This document shows, piece after piece, positions 1 to 6,614 of a stretch of 30,197 nucleotides of DNA; positions within the stretch are counted from its first letter, which is position 1, and each line of letters starts with the position of its first letter. The position numbers and the translations under genes were made by a program. Below the pieces are notes generated by a model. That model was not told the DNA's origin. It saw only the letters and a program-made list of their open reading frames with translations, and searched no databases. This DNA comes from Roseivirga sp. UBA6061 (lineage in GTDB: Bacteria > Bacteroidota > Bacteroidia > Cytophagales > Cyclobacteriaceae): positions 1-30,197 of the forward strand of contig DIYF01000185.1 in the NCBI GenBank assembly GCA_002427745.1. Reading direction: 5' to 3'.

Positions 1-421
1 TACAAAGGTCAGGGGCGTGCCGGGGCAGGTGGTCAGGAAAGTTCAGAATCTCGCGCGCGAGGCCTGAAGCTGTCAGTTCGGGTTGGTATCTAAGGGTATT
101 GATGAGAATGATTTTAAGCCGGGTATCATCAGTCACGGTCCCGGCAGGGGCATAGTCTACCCAGTGCGCGTAGCTGCTGGCTTTGCGGAAATGTGCATTG
201 AGGTCAAAGCTTCCGGCCAGGTCCTGAATGCCTGCAGGTGTGAGTTGCCTGTCAATGGATGTCCACTGGCTTCGCTGGGCCGGATAAAAGAACTCAAACG
301 GTGCTCCCGCAGCATCACCAATGGCGGAACCGAGAAGCATACCATAAGTCTTCTCCTCAAAAGACTGGGAGAAGGCCGGCAGGGTACAGAGCAGGAATAT
401 GGTAATAAGGCGTGCTTTCAT
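1..421 (-). CDS. ADP-ribosylglycohydrolase family protein with signal peptide (partial, C-terminus off the left edge)
   Basis: Reading the minus strand from the ATG at 421-419 gives an open frame of 140 codons that reaches base 1 without a stop, so only the N-terminal part is present. Residues 1-19 (MKARLITIFLLCTLPAFSQ) look like a signal peptide. Residues 27-44 read GMLLGSAIGDAAGAPFEF, the N-terminal signature of the ADP-ribosylglycohydrolase (DraG/ARH) family, and residues 97-100 are TDDT, matching the family's divalent-metal-binding T-D-D motif. Family members hydrolyse ADP-ribose from proteins or small molecules using a dinuclear Mg centre. A signal peptide is unusual, because classical members are cytoplasmic; this one would act in the periplasm or outside. 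It is the last gene of a minus-strand cluster, 105 bp after the DUF4287/DUF5655 gene. The substrate cannot be told from this fragment. Confidence 0.85.
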   Translation of the reverse strand, partial: MKARLITIFLLCTLPAFSQSFEEKTYGMLLGSAIGDAAGAPFEFFYPAQRSQWTSIDRQLTPAGIQDLAGSFDLNAHFRKASSYAHWVDYAPAGTVTDDTRLKIILINTLRYQPELTASGLAREILNFPDHLPRHAPDLC

Positions 422-482
422 GAACCTCGACTGAGGATTGAAAGTAGCGCCCTGGAATGCCTGTCAACAGCATTGTGGAGCT

Positions 483-513
483 AACCCGGGGTTCTGTGTT
501 GTGAACCAGGGTT
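483..513. other. Imperfect hairpin between two minus-strand genes
   Basis: AACCC (483-487) pairs with GGGTT (509-513) and GGTTC (490-494) pairs with GAACC (503-507), with a GG/A internal loop and an 8-nt loop. It lies just downstream of the DUF4287/DUF5655 gene on the minus strand and upstream of the glycohydrolase start. It has no T-tract, so it may be a weak terminator, an RNA-processing stem or chance. Confidence 0.35.
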
Positions 514-526
514 GATCTGTTGTTAA

Positions 527-1075
527 CTAACCGGCTGCTTCGTAGGCTTCTTTGAGCCAGCCGATCACCTCCGGAGTTACCTGAGAAGCTTCTGTGATTT
601 TCACACGGTGAGAAACCATGGTGTTCCAGCTACCGGCCATTTCCAGACTGCCTTCCGACTCTCTGCCCTTGATATTGATGCCTATATCTACACGGGTTTT
701 GGTGGAAGGCTGTATCAAACCAAACTGCTTTTTTCTGCGGAGGCTTACATAAGCTCTTTTGGGAGCCAGTTCCACATCTCCGCCAAATTTCTGTATTTCT
801 GCAATCAGGGCTTCGTAAACAGGTCGCAGAGACTCTTTGCCTTTGTATTGATCATCAACCAGTGAGGCTTCACTTGAGGCAGAGCCGGCATCTGTTTCTT
901 TGGCTTTATGCGCTACCAGGTTGGCGTAGCCATGGGTAAGGCCATAGGTCTCCGATTTCAGAAGTTTCATGATCTCTCCATGTTTTTCCAGTCCGCTGTT
1001 TTTTACAATGCTGATCCACTCTGAGAATTTTTTACCTGTCTTTTCTTCCAGGTTTTTGATCATCGCCTCTGACAT
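527..1075 (-). CDS. DUF4287 and DUF5655 domain protein
   Basis: The protein has 182 residues and no signal peptide or membrane segment, so it should be cytoplasmic. Residues 3-58 resemble DUF4287: a helical module with EEKTGKKFSEW, then KHGEIMKLLK and LTHGYANLVAHKA. Residues 80-180 resemble DUF5655, with LRPVYEALIAEIQKFGGDV and the YVSLRRKKQFGLIQPSTKTR segment. Both domains are conserved but biochemically uncharacterised, and their fusion in one short protein is common. It is the third gene of the minus-strand cluster and starts 24 bp after the DUF2911 gene, so the two are probably co-transcribed. Nothing in the sequence points to a specific substrate or pathway. The family assignment is fairly secure; the function is unknown. 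Confidence 0.85.
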   Translation of the reverse strand: MSEAMIKNLEEKTGKKFSEWISIVKNSGLEKHGEIMKLLKSETYGLTHGYANLVAHKAKETDAGSASSEASLVDDQYKGKESLRPVYEALIAEIQKFGGDVELAPKRAYVSLRRKKQFGLIQPSTKTRVDIGINIKGRESEGSLEMAGSWNTMVSHRVKITEASQVTPEVIGWLKEAYEAAG

Positions 1076-1099
1076 AGCTTTTTACTTGGTTTAAAAAAA

Positions 1100-2272
1100 T
1101 TAGAAAGTGAAGTCTACAGAAAAAACACTTTGATCCCAAATCAATTTTAAAACACCGCCCCCGGTAGTTTCCTCCACGACAATAGTGAAAGCTTCCGTAA
1201 CGTCATCTTGTGTGCTCAGCGTCATGGGTACTCTGCCCAGGTCACGCGAGGAATCGTAGCTCCTTCCATTCTGACCGGTTTGCTTGTTGATGATGAGGGT
1301 GCCTCCATCCGGTTGGGGAATAGTAAACAGCGTGTAGGTGCCTGCCGGTATGTTCAGGTCACCTATCTTCAGGTCTTTGGAAGTTTTAAAATGAGTGGCC
1401 CGATTGGCTCCGGTTCGCCAGCGCTGGCCCCAGGAGACAATGCCTCCGAAAATCTTGCGGCCTCGCTTTTGCGGAGAGCCATACTGTACACCAAAATCAG
1501 CCCCTTTGAAAGAAAAATCCCGGGTAATGGCCCCGGAGAGCGAGCCAAAAGGACTACCCTGTTGATCGCGGGCGAGAAAGTCATTGGCGATCTTTTCAAA
1601 GTCCAGACTCCTGGTTCTGGTTACTACCAGCTTGCGTGTGGTCAGGGCGGCATCCAGCTTTACCAAATCACCATTATTATTGGTCTTTACGCCCATTACC
1701 CCGCGCGATGGATGCCTGAAGGTGAGAGAATCATTACTGATTTTGTGAATGATAAAATCAGATATCCTTCTACCGGTCAGAAGCTTTTGTCTGATGCTGT
1801 CCTCTTCTGCTTTGGCTGCTTGCTGAAAGGCCAGCTCAAACGGCCAGTGTACCATATCAATAAAGGGAAGCGTGGTGGGTTGCCTCAGCATGGCAAACCT
1901 TCTTTCCTGTCCGTTGGCAGAGAGTATTTCATTGAATAATGAATCTCCTGAGAAACGAACAGTCTGAGTGGCAGTGGATCCGATGGACTCAAACCCGGTG
2001 TTCTCAGGTTTGTATCTCAACAGCTGTTGAATTCCCCCTTCAGGTTCCAGTTTGAGGTCATATCCCAGGAGCACCGTTTCAGGGCTTCTGAGTACCACAT
2101 GGGCGATTACATGATCATCTTTTCGTTTGTAGCGTTCAATGGCCAGTGTATCTGAACCAAGGCGTGTTACAAAATAGGTGTAGTCTGTGCTGTCTTCCAG
2201 GGAAACCGGAGCTTGCTCACAGCTGAAAAGAAAGGAGATTGAGAGAATGAATAGAATGGCCGGGTACCTCAT
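1100..2272 (-). CDS. DUF2911 domain lipoprotein
   Basis: The protein has 390 residues. Residues 1-18 (MRYPAILFILSISFLFSC) are a lipoprotein signal ending in a lipobox-like FLFSC, so Cys18 should be lipidated and the protein anchored in an envelope membrane. Residues 20-240 are a poorly conserved region that I do not recognise. Residues about 245-390 match DUF2911: VQYGSPQKRGRKIFGG, then WGQRWRTGANRATHF, LNIPAGTYTLFTIP, and a C-terminal segment ending in WDQSVFSVDFTF. DUF2911 is widespread in Bacteroidota and predicted to be a secreted beta-rich domain of unknown function. The gene lies 61 bp downstream of the DUF4442 gene and 24 bp upstream of the DUF4287/DUF5655 gene on the same strand. The long N-terminal region in front of the domain makes it larger than many family members. 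Confidence 0.88.
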   Translation of the reverse strand: MRYPAILFILSISFLFSCEQAPVSLEDSTDYTYFVTRLGSDTLAIERYKRKDDHVIAHVVLRSPETVLLGYDLKLEPEGGIQQLLRYKPENTGFESIGSTATQTVRFSGDSLFNEILSANGQERRFAMLRQPTTLPFIDMVHWPFELAFQQAAKAEEDSIRQKLLTGRRISDFIIHKISNDSLTFRHPSRGVMGVKTNNNGDLVKLDAALTTRKLVVTRTRSLDFEKIANDFLARDQQGSPFGSLSGAITRDFSFKGADFGVQYGSPQKRGRKIFGGIVSWGQRWRTGANRATHFKTSKDLKIGDLNIPAGTYTLFTIPQPDGGTLIINKQTGQNGRSYDSSRDLGRVPMTLSTQDDVTEAFTIVVEETTGGGVLKLIWDQSVFSVDFTF

Positions 2273-2333
2273 AGTACCTTAAGCTAGTCAATATCGCTGA
2301 GGGGAGTGAAGTACTTTTCTGTTGATGGTAAAG

Positions 2334-2843
2334 TCAGGTTTTGGTTTTTACCTTGCTCCAGTTCTTTACCTGCCAGAAGATATTGCCTGTGGTCAGGTGG
2401 TTGTTTTGTGCATCGTGAATTCTCACCTCACACTTTACCACAACTGATTCAGCCGATTTCAAAGGAACAATCACTTCTTTTTCAAGCCATTCATCCGTCA
2501 CCGAAAAACTGGCATAAGCATCCATCTTGCCCTGATAGTGATAATCCATTTCCATGCGCTGCATGATGATGCGGTACTCCTTGGGGTCCAGGGTGTTGAG
2601 CAAAACCATACCGGTAGCATACTCTGAAATGGTGGCTAATCCACAGGCATGCAGGCCCTTGATATGATTGAGATTCTTCCGTTTGTAAGGGATCAGGATT
2701 TTTACACTTCTGTCTCCGATCTCTATCACATCAAAACCGTGAGGTTTGTTAAAGGGGATCATTCGTTTAAGGCCGAAGTTCAGCATTCTCAAATGACGCT
2801 TGGAGGTTTTGGCCTTTTCCAGGAGTACAGCAGGATCAATCAT
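2334..2843 (-). CDS. DUF4442 hotdog-fold protein (possible acyl-CoA thioesterase relative)
   Basis: The protein has 169 residues without a signal peptide or membrane segment. The central part, with N59 and H60, then LHACGLATISEYATGMVLL from about residue 64, matches the DUF4442 family of the hotdog superfamily, related to PaaI/YiiD-type thioesterases. In that fold this stretch forms the long central helix and carries active-site positions. The remaining residues form alternating strands such as FDVIEIGDRSVKILIPY and DAYASFSV. A thioesterase role is possible by relationship but is not shown by this sequence. It is the first gene of the minus-strand cluster and is divergent from the FAD oxidoreductase gene, with only 49 bp between the two starts, so their promoters must overlap or lie back to back. 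Confidence 0.8.
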   Translation of the reverse strand: MIDPAVLLEKAKTSKRHLRMLNFGLKRMIPFNKPHGFDVIEIGDRSVKILIPYKRKNLNHIKGLHACGLATISEYATGMVLLNTLDPKEYRIIMQRMEMDYHYQGKMDAYASFSVTDEWLEKEVIVPLKSAESVVVKCEVRIHDAQNNHLTTGNIFWQVKNWSKVKTKT

Positions 2844-2892
2844 TCATTGGATTTTGTGTTAATTTATTCATTATTGAGCAAAAATAGTATGC

Positions 2893-4023
2893 ATGCTGAG
2901 TTTTTGGGAGAAGGAGTCGTTCGTTGAATATGACTTTGTGATTATTGGAGGGGGCATTGTAGGGCTTTCCACGGCCATAGAGTTGAAAACACGTGAGCCT
3001 CAGGCCAATATAGTGGTAGTAGAACGAGGCGTTTTTCCTTCCGGGGCCAGTACCAAAAATGCCGGCTTTGCCTGTTTTGGCTCGCTTACAGAGGTACTGT
3101 CTGATCTTGAAAAGCTCTCTGAGCAAGAGGTTTTTGATTTGGTGAAAAGGAGATGGGATGGCCTGCAGCTTCTCAGAAACCGCCTGGGAGATAATACCAT
3201 AGATTATCAGAATTACGGTGGCTACGAATTACTCCAGACCGATGACCAGCTTACCTCGCTGGAAAAGCTTGATAAGGTCAATGCGCTACTTATGCCTTTA
3301 TTTGATAGTGAGGTTTACAGGAGTGTGCCTGAAAAAACAGAAGCACTGGGCTTCAGTACTGACAGGGTAAAGGGGCTGGTATTCAATCAGTTTGAGGCCC
3401 AGATTCATACCGGCAAAATGATGAAAGCCCTGCAGCGTTGTACCTTGAGCATGGGGGTTGACCTTTTGACAGGCACCGGGGTTGAAGGTCTGGATGAAGA
3501 CCAGGCGGGAGTTGGTGTAAGACTGGCAAATGGTATACTGTTGAAAGCCGGCAATGTGGCCATTTGTACCAACGCCTTTACAACCAAACTCACTCACACA
3601 GACCTGAAACCGGGCAGAGGGGTAGTGCTGGTGACCCAACCGATATCCGGACTTAAACTGAAGGGCACTTTCCACTACGATGAAGGCTATTACTACTTTA
3701 GAAACTATCAGGACAGGATAATTTTCGGTGGAGGCCGAAATATGGATTTGGAGGGAGAAACCACTACAGATTTTGGTGTGCCCGATAAGATTCTTTCAAA
3801 GCTTAAAAACGACCTGGATCATCTTATCCTTCCCGGGCAACCCTATGAGGTTGAGCAGGTTTGGTCGGGGATCATGGCTTTTGGGGAAACAAAGCAGCCC
3901 ATTTTAAAGCGGCAAAGCGAGCGTGTTTTTATGGGCGTAAGGCTGGGAGGTATGGGAGTTGCCATTGGCAGTTTGTTGGGCAAAGAGCTGGCAGAACTGA
4001 TCACGGAGTCTGTAAATAATTAG
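2893..4023 (+). CDS. FAD-dependent oxidoreductase, DAO (D-amino-acid oxidase-like) family
   Basis: The protein has 376 residues. An N-terminal Rossmann motif YDFVIIGGGIVGLSTAIEL (glycines 19, 20, 21 and 24) followed by VVVERGVFPSGAS at the end of strand 2 identifies a DAO-type flavoprotein. The C-terminal segment GVRLGGMGVAIGSLLGKELAELI is the usual second FAD contact of this family. DAO enzymes oxidise amines or amino acids such as glycine, sarcosine or gamma-glutamylputrescine; the substrate here cannot be told. It is the first gene of a plus-strand operon, 29 bp before the nhaC-like gene. The start chosen gives a short leader before the Rossmann strand. No signal peptide is present. The family assignment is strong and the specific reaction unknown. 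Confidence 0.9.
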   Translation: MLSFWEKESFVEYDFVIIGGGIVGLSTAIELKTREPQANIVVVERGVFPSGASTKNAGFACFGSLTEVLSDLEKLSEQEVFDLVKRRWDGLQLLRNRLGDNTIDYQNYGGYELLQTDDQLTSLEKLDKVNALLMPLFDSEVYRSVPEKTEALGFSTDRVKGLVFNQFEAQIHTGKMMKALQRCTLSMGVDLLTGTGVEGLDEDQAGVGVRLANGILLKAGNVAICTNAFTTKLTHTDLKPGRGVVLVTQPISGLKLKGTFHYDEGYYYFRNYQDRIIFGGGRNMDLEGETTTDFGVPDKILSKLKNDLDHLILPGQPYEVEQVWSGIMAFGETKQPILKRQSERVFMGVRLGGMGVAIGSLLGKELAELITESVNN

Positions 4024-4052
4024 TATATTTCAATTTCTAGCATTTATATCCT

Positions 4053-5519
4053 ATGACAGACTCGCATCAGAGACCCACTCTACTTCAGGCTTTCATTCCC
4101 ATTATTTTTCTTATTGTCGCTTTATCCACCAACGTTTTCATCTTCGGTGATGCTTCGCTGGACGGATCAAATCAGATCATCCTTATCCTGTCTGCCGGAG
4201 TCGCCTCTATTGTTGCCTTAAAGCTGGGATATAAATGGGCAGAGATTCAGAATGGCATGGTAAAGAGTATCAGCTCGGCCATGGCTTCCATTATCATTCT
4301 GTTGCTGATAGGGTCGCTGGCAGGTACCTGGCTTTTAAGTGGTATTGTACCGGCTATGATCTACTATGGTTTGCAGATTCTCAATCCTACCATTTTTCTG
4401 GTAGCCGCCTGTATCGTCTGTTCTATCGTATCTATTGCTACCGGGAGCTCTTGGACCACCGCAGCCACGGTGGGAATAGCCCTGATAGGCATTGGTAAAG
4501 CCCTGGGTATCCACGAAGGTATGATTGCCGGAGCGGTGCTGTCGGGAGCCTACTTCGGAGATAAAATGTCGCCATTATCGGATACAACAAATCTGGCACC
4601 CGCTATGGCAGGAACAGACCTGTTTACACATATCCGTTACATGGCTTACACTACCGTTCCGTCTATTACCATTACACTTATCATTTTTCTGATTCTTGGA
4701 TTTATGCAGGGAGGAAGTGGAGATGTGGGGCAGACCGATGAAATTCTGACGGCCATCACGAGTAAGTTTAATATTAACGGATGGTTGTTTCTGGTACCAA
4801 TTGCGGTGGTGGGCCTGATTGTGAAAAAAGTACCGGCCATACCGGCTATTCTTATAGGAGCCCTGCTGGGTGCCGTATTTGCCCTGATCTTTCAACCTGA
4901 GGTGGTAAAGAGTGTTGCCGAATGGGATGGTACAGGCTGGACGGTGACTTTTGTAGGGATAATGAAATCAATGTATGGAGACATCAGCATTGTTACAGGC
5001 AATGGCATTGTAGATGAATTGTTGAGCTCTGGCGGTATGCATGGTATGCTGGGAACCGTATGGCTGATTGTATCAGCGATGATTTTCGGAGGAGTAATGG
5101 AATCCAGCGGTATGCTGAAAAGAATAGCCGATGCGGTAATGTCAAGGGTCAATTCAACAGGCTCTCTGGTGGCAGCTACGGCAGGTACTACTGTTTTCTT
5201 TAATGGTACCGCTTCTGATCAGTACCTGGCCATCGTAGTACCCGGCCGAATGTATGCCGATATCTATAAAGAGAAGGGTCTGGCACCGGAAAACCTCTCG
5301 CGTACACTTGAAGATTCAGGTACGGTAACATCCGTGTTAGTACCCTGGAATACCTGCGGAGCGTATCATTCAGGTGTACTGGGGGTGGCTACGGGCGTTT
5401 ATCTGCCATATGCCTTTTTTAACTACATCAGTCCATTGATGACCATCGCATTTGCCTATCTGAAGATTAAGATCAGAATGCGCAGCGAAAACCAAACAGA
5501 GATGGGAGTCGAGGCATGA
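4053..5519 (+). CDS. nhaC: Na+/H+ antiporter, NhaC family
   Basis: The protein has 488 residues, with about 11-12 hydrophobic membrane segments spread over its length. Two NhaC-family landmarks are present: the GSSWTTAATVGIALIGIG segment from residue 131, and GAYFGDKMSPLSDTTNLAP with G169, D170, K171, S176, D177 and N180. A family-like C-terminal repeat carries FFNGTASDQYLAIVVPGRMY, with later VLVPWNTCGAYHSG. NhaC proteins exchange cytoplasmic Na+ for external H+, and some relatives exchange malate/lactate or other anions. The length fits the family. The stop codon overlaps the ATG of the downstream exonuclease gene by 4 bp, so the two are translationally coupled, and the upstream FAD oxidoreductase is 29 bp away. 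The assignment to the NhaC superfamily is strong; the ion actually transported is an inference. Confidence 0.92.
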   Translation: MTDSHQRPTLLQAFIPIIFLIVALSTNVFIFGDASLDGSNQIILILSAGVASIVALKLGYKWAEIQNGMVKSISSAMASIIILLLIGSLAGTWLLSGIVPAMIYYGLQILNPTIFLVAACIVCSIVSIATGSSWTTAATVGIALIGIGKALGIHEGMIAGAVLSGAYFGDKMSPLSDTTNLAPAMAGTDLFTHIRYMAYTTVPSITITLIIFLILGFMQGGSGDVGQTDEILTAITSKFNINGWLFLVPIAVVGLIVKKVPAIPAILIGALLGAVFALIFQPEVVKSVAEWDGTGWTVTFVGIMKSMYGDISIVTGNGIVDELLSSGGMHGMLGTVWLIVSAMIFGGVMESSGMLKRIADAVMSRVNSTGSLVAATAGTTVFFNGTASDQYLAIVVPGRMYADIYKEKGLAPENLSRTLEDSGTVTSVLVPWNTCGAYHSGVLGVATGVYLPYAFFNYISPLMTIAFAYLKIKIRMRSENQTEMGVEA

Positions 5520-6100
5520 TGTTTCCACTCTCCATTACCAAGGCAGAAATTATGGAGCTACCGCTTAGCTCCTATACGGGTAAGGTGGTTATTGCCAACA
5601 ACGAGCAGCAAATTGCCTCAGCCATGGCAGAGATTAACCGTGCTAAGGTGGTGGGGTTTGATACTGAGGCAAGGCCTACCTTTAAGAAAGGCCAGATCCG
5701 CAATGTGTCGCTTATTCAGGTGGCCACAGATCAGAAGGTCTACCTGCTGCGCATCAAAGAATCAGGGCTCACAGATGAACTGATCGATTTTCTGGAAGAT
5801 GATCAGCTGATTAAAGTAGGGATAGGGCTGGAAGATGACTATAATCTGCTCAGACGCCTGCGCCCTTTTCAGCCGGATGGTTTTCTGGATTTAAACCCGC
5901 AGATGAAGGAGCTCGGGGCCAACAGCATAGGGGCGAGAAACCTGGCTGCGATGATCCTGGAAATCAGGATTTCCAAGTCTGCCCAGACGTCTAACTGGGA
6001 AAATGAAGTGCTATCTCAGAAGCAGATTCGCTACGCTGCTACGGACGCCTGGATTTGTCTGGAGATCTATAACAAGCTGGAAGGCTGGGGATACCTCTGA
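5516..6100 (+). CDS. 3'-5' exonuclease domain protein (DEDDy, RNase D/WRN-like)
   Basis: The protein has 194 residues and is essentially a single exonuclease domain. The DEDDy catalytic set is visible: D49 and E51 in VGFDTEARPTF, D108 in GLEDDYNLLRRL, and Y173 with D177 in RYAATDAW. This class removes nucleotides from 3' ends of DNA or RNA with two Mg ions. It lacks the HRDC domain of full RNase D, so it resembles the short stand-alone 3'-5' exonucleases found in many Bacteroidota. The ATG overlaps the stop of the antiporter gene (ATGA). An alternative start is Met13 at 5552. No nucleic-acid specificity can be deduced. A terminator-like hairpin overlaps its stop codon. Confidence 0.9.
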   Translation: MMFPLSITKAEIMELPLSSYTGKVVIANNEQQIASAMAEINRAKVVGFDTEARPTFKKGQIRNVSLIQVATDQKVYLLRIKESGLTDELIDFLEDDQLIKVGIGLEDDYNLLRRLRPFQPDGFLDLNPQMKELGANSIGARNLAAMILEIRISKSAQTSNWENEVLSQKQIRYAATDAWICLEIYNKLEGWGYL

Positions 6101-6118
6101 AATCAGGCAGGTTTTTTT
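6093..6118 (+). terminator. Terminator of the oxidoreductase-antiporter-exonuclease operon
   Basis: ACCT (6093-6096) plus CTG (6097-6099) pair with CAG (6104-6106) and AGGT (6109-6112), with an AAAT loop and a GC bulge. A run of seven T follows at 6112-6118. The stem overlaps the exonuclease stop codon. Confidence 0.55.
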
Positions 6119-6143
6119 GCTTTTCAGACCCATAAAAGCGTTT

Positions 6144-6200
6144 TGTCCACCTTTTGTCTACGTAAAGTTCACCCTCTTTTCTGTTAATCCCGTATATTTG
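6144..6200 (+). promoter_or_regulatory. Predicted activator-dependent promoter of the kinase operon leader (site 1 of a shared element)
   Basis: TGTCCA (6144-6149) and TGTCTA (6155-6160) form a direct repeat with an 11-bp period, inside the near-identical stretches TTTTGTCCAC and TTTTGTCTAC. The TAnnTTTG element TATATTTG lies at 6193-6200, 32 bp further on. The expected -33 TTTG is not obvious. The same arrangement occurs at 14964, 27052 and 28438. The TAnnTTTG form is the known -7 element of the Bacteroidota housekeeping sigma factor; the operator role is inferred from the repeated geometry. Confidence 0.6.
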
Positions 6201-6206
6201 TATAAG

Positions 6207-6572
6207 TTCAATTCGGAAATAGTCTTGAGCACCTCGATCAAATAGCTGGATTCTTACCAACATTGTCCTCGTTCACAGGACAAGGGTAGGTTGTTTTAAA
6301 AGCCCGAAGGGCATATGATATCTGGTAAACAGCCTGCGAAGTCAGAGATCGGAAAGGGAAACTAAGACTGCTTGAGTGCAATTGCATGAAGTGTTAAACG
6401 TTCTTGTGTTGAATTCTGTCTGAAAAGAATAAAGTCGTGATGATAGCAGATATCTCATCATGCAACAGCAAAGGACCAGGTCCTGCTGTTTTGAAGTGAC
6501 TATTTTAGGTTCCATATACAAAATAGTGTTTTGGTGAAATGAGCTAACTCAGAAGGAGTTAGCTCTTTTTTT
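6207..6572 (+). ncRNA. Candidate structured RNA: small RNA or attenuator leader of the kinase operon
   Basis: This region has no convincing gene but is bracketed by a promoter-like TATATTTG (6193-6200) and an intrinsic terminator (6541-6572), giving a predicted RNA of about 365 nt. Stems are visible inside it: TTGTCCT/AGGACAA (6263-6269 with 6277-6283), extended by TACC/GGTA; GCCC/GGGC (6302-6312); TGATGA/TCATCA (6438-6460); and a long stem from AACAGC and AGGACC (6464-6477) to GGTCCT and GCTGTT (6479-6490). I compared it by eye with tmRNA, RNase P RNA, SRP RNA and the TPP and cobalamin riboswitches and found no match. 6S RNA cannot be excluded. Two very short ORFs lie inside, 16 codons at 6315-6365 and 25 codons at 6460-6537. 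The 5' end is an estimate. Confidence 0.4.
6541..6572 (+). terminator. Strong intrinsic terminator inside the kinase operon leader
   Basis: GAGCTAACTC (6541-6550) and GAGTTAGCTC (6556-6565) form a perfect 10-bp stem with an AGAAG loop, followed by seven T (6566-6572). It sits between the predicted promoter and the first kinase gene, 42 bp upstream of its start codon. It must therefore either end a separate small RNA or be read through or regulated for the kinase to be expressed. Confidence 0.9.
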
Positions 6573-6614
6573 ATCACAGGATTGGACTTATCTTAATCCG
6601 ACAACCACAACCAA

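Noticed and set aside
250..265. TGTCAA followed by TGTCCA, resembling the shared operator
   Set aside because: The spacing is 10 bp rather than 11, it lies inside the glycohydrolase coding region, and no TAnnTTTG follows at the right distance.
6144..6160. Reading the 11-bp direct repeats as Pho boxes
   Set aside because: The enterobacterial Pho box also has 11-bp-spaced TGTC half-sites but continues with A(T/C) rather than (C/T)A, and no PhoB-type regulator or phosphate gene is present in the window.
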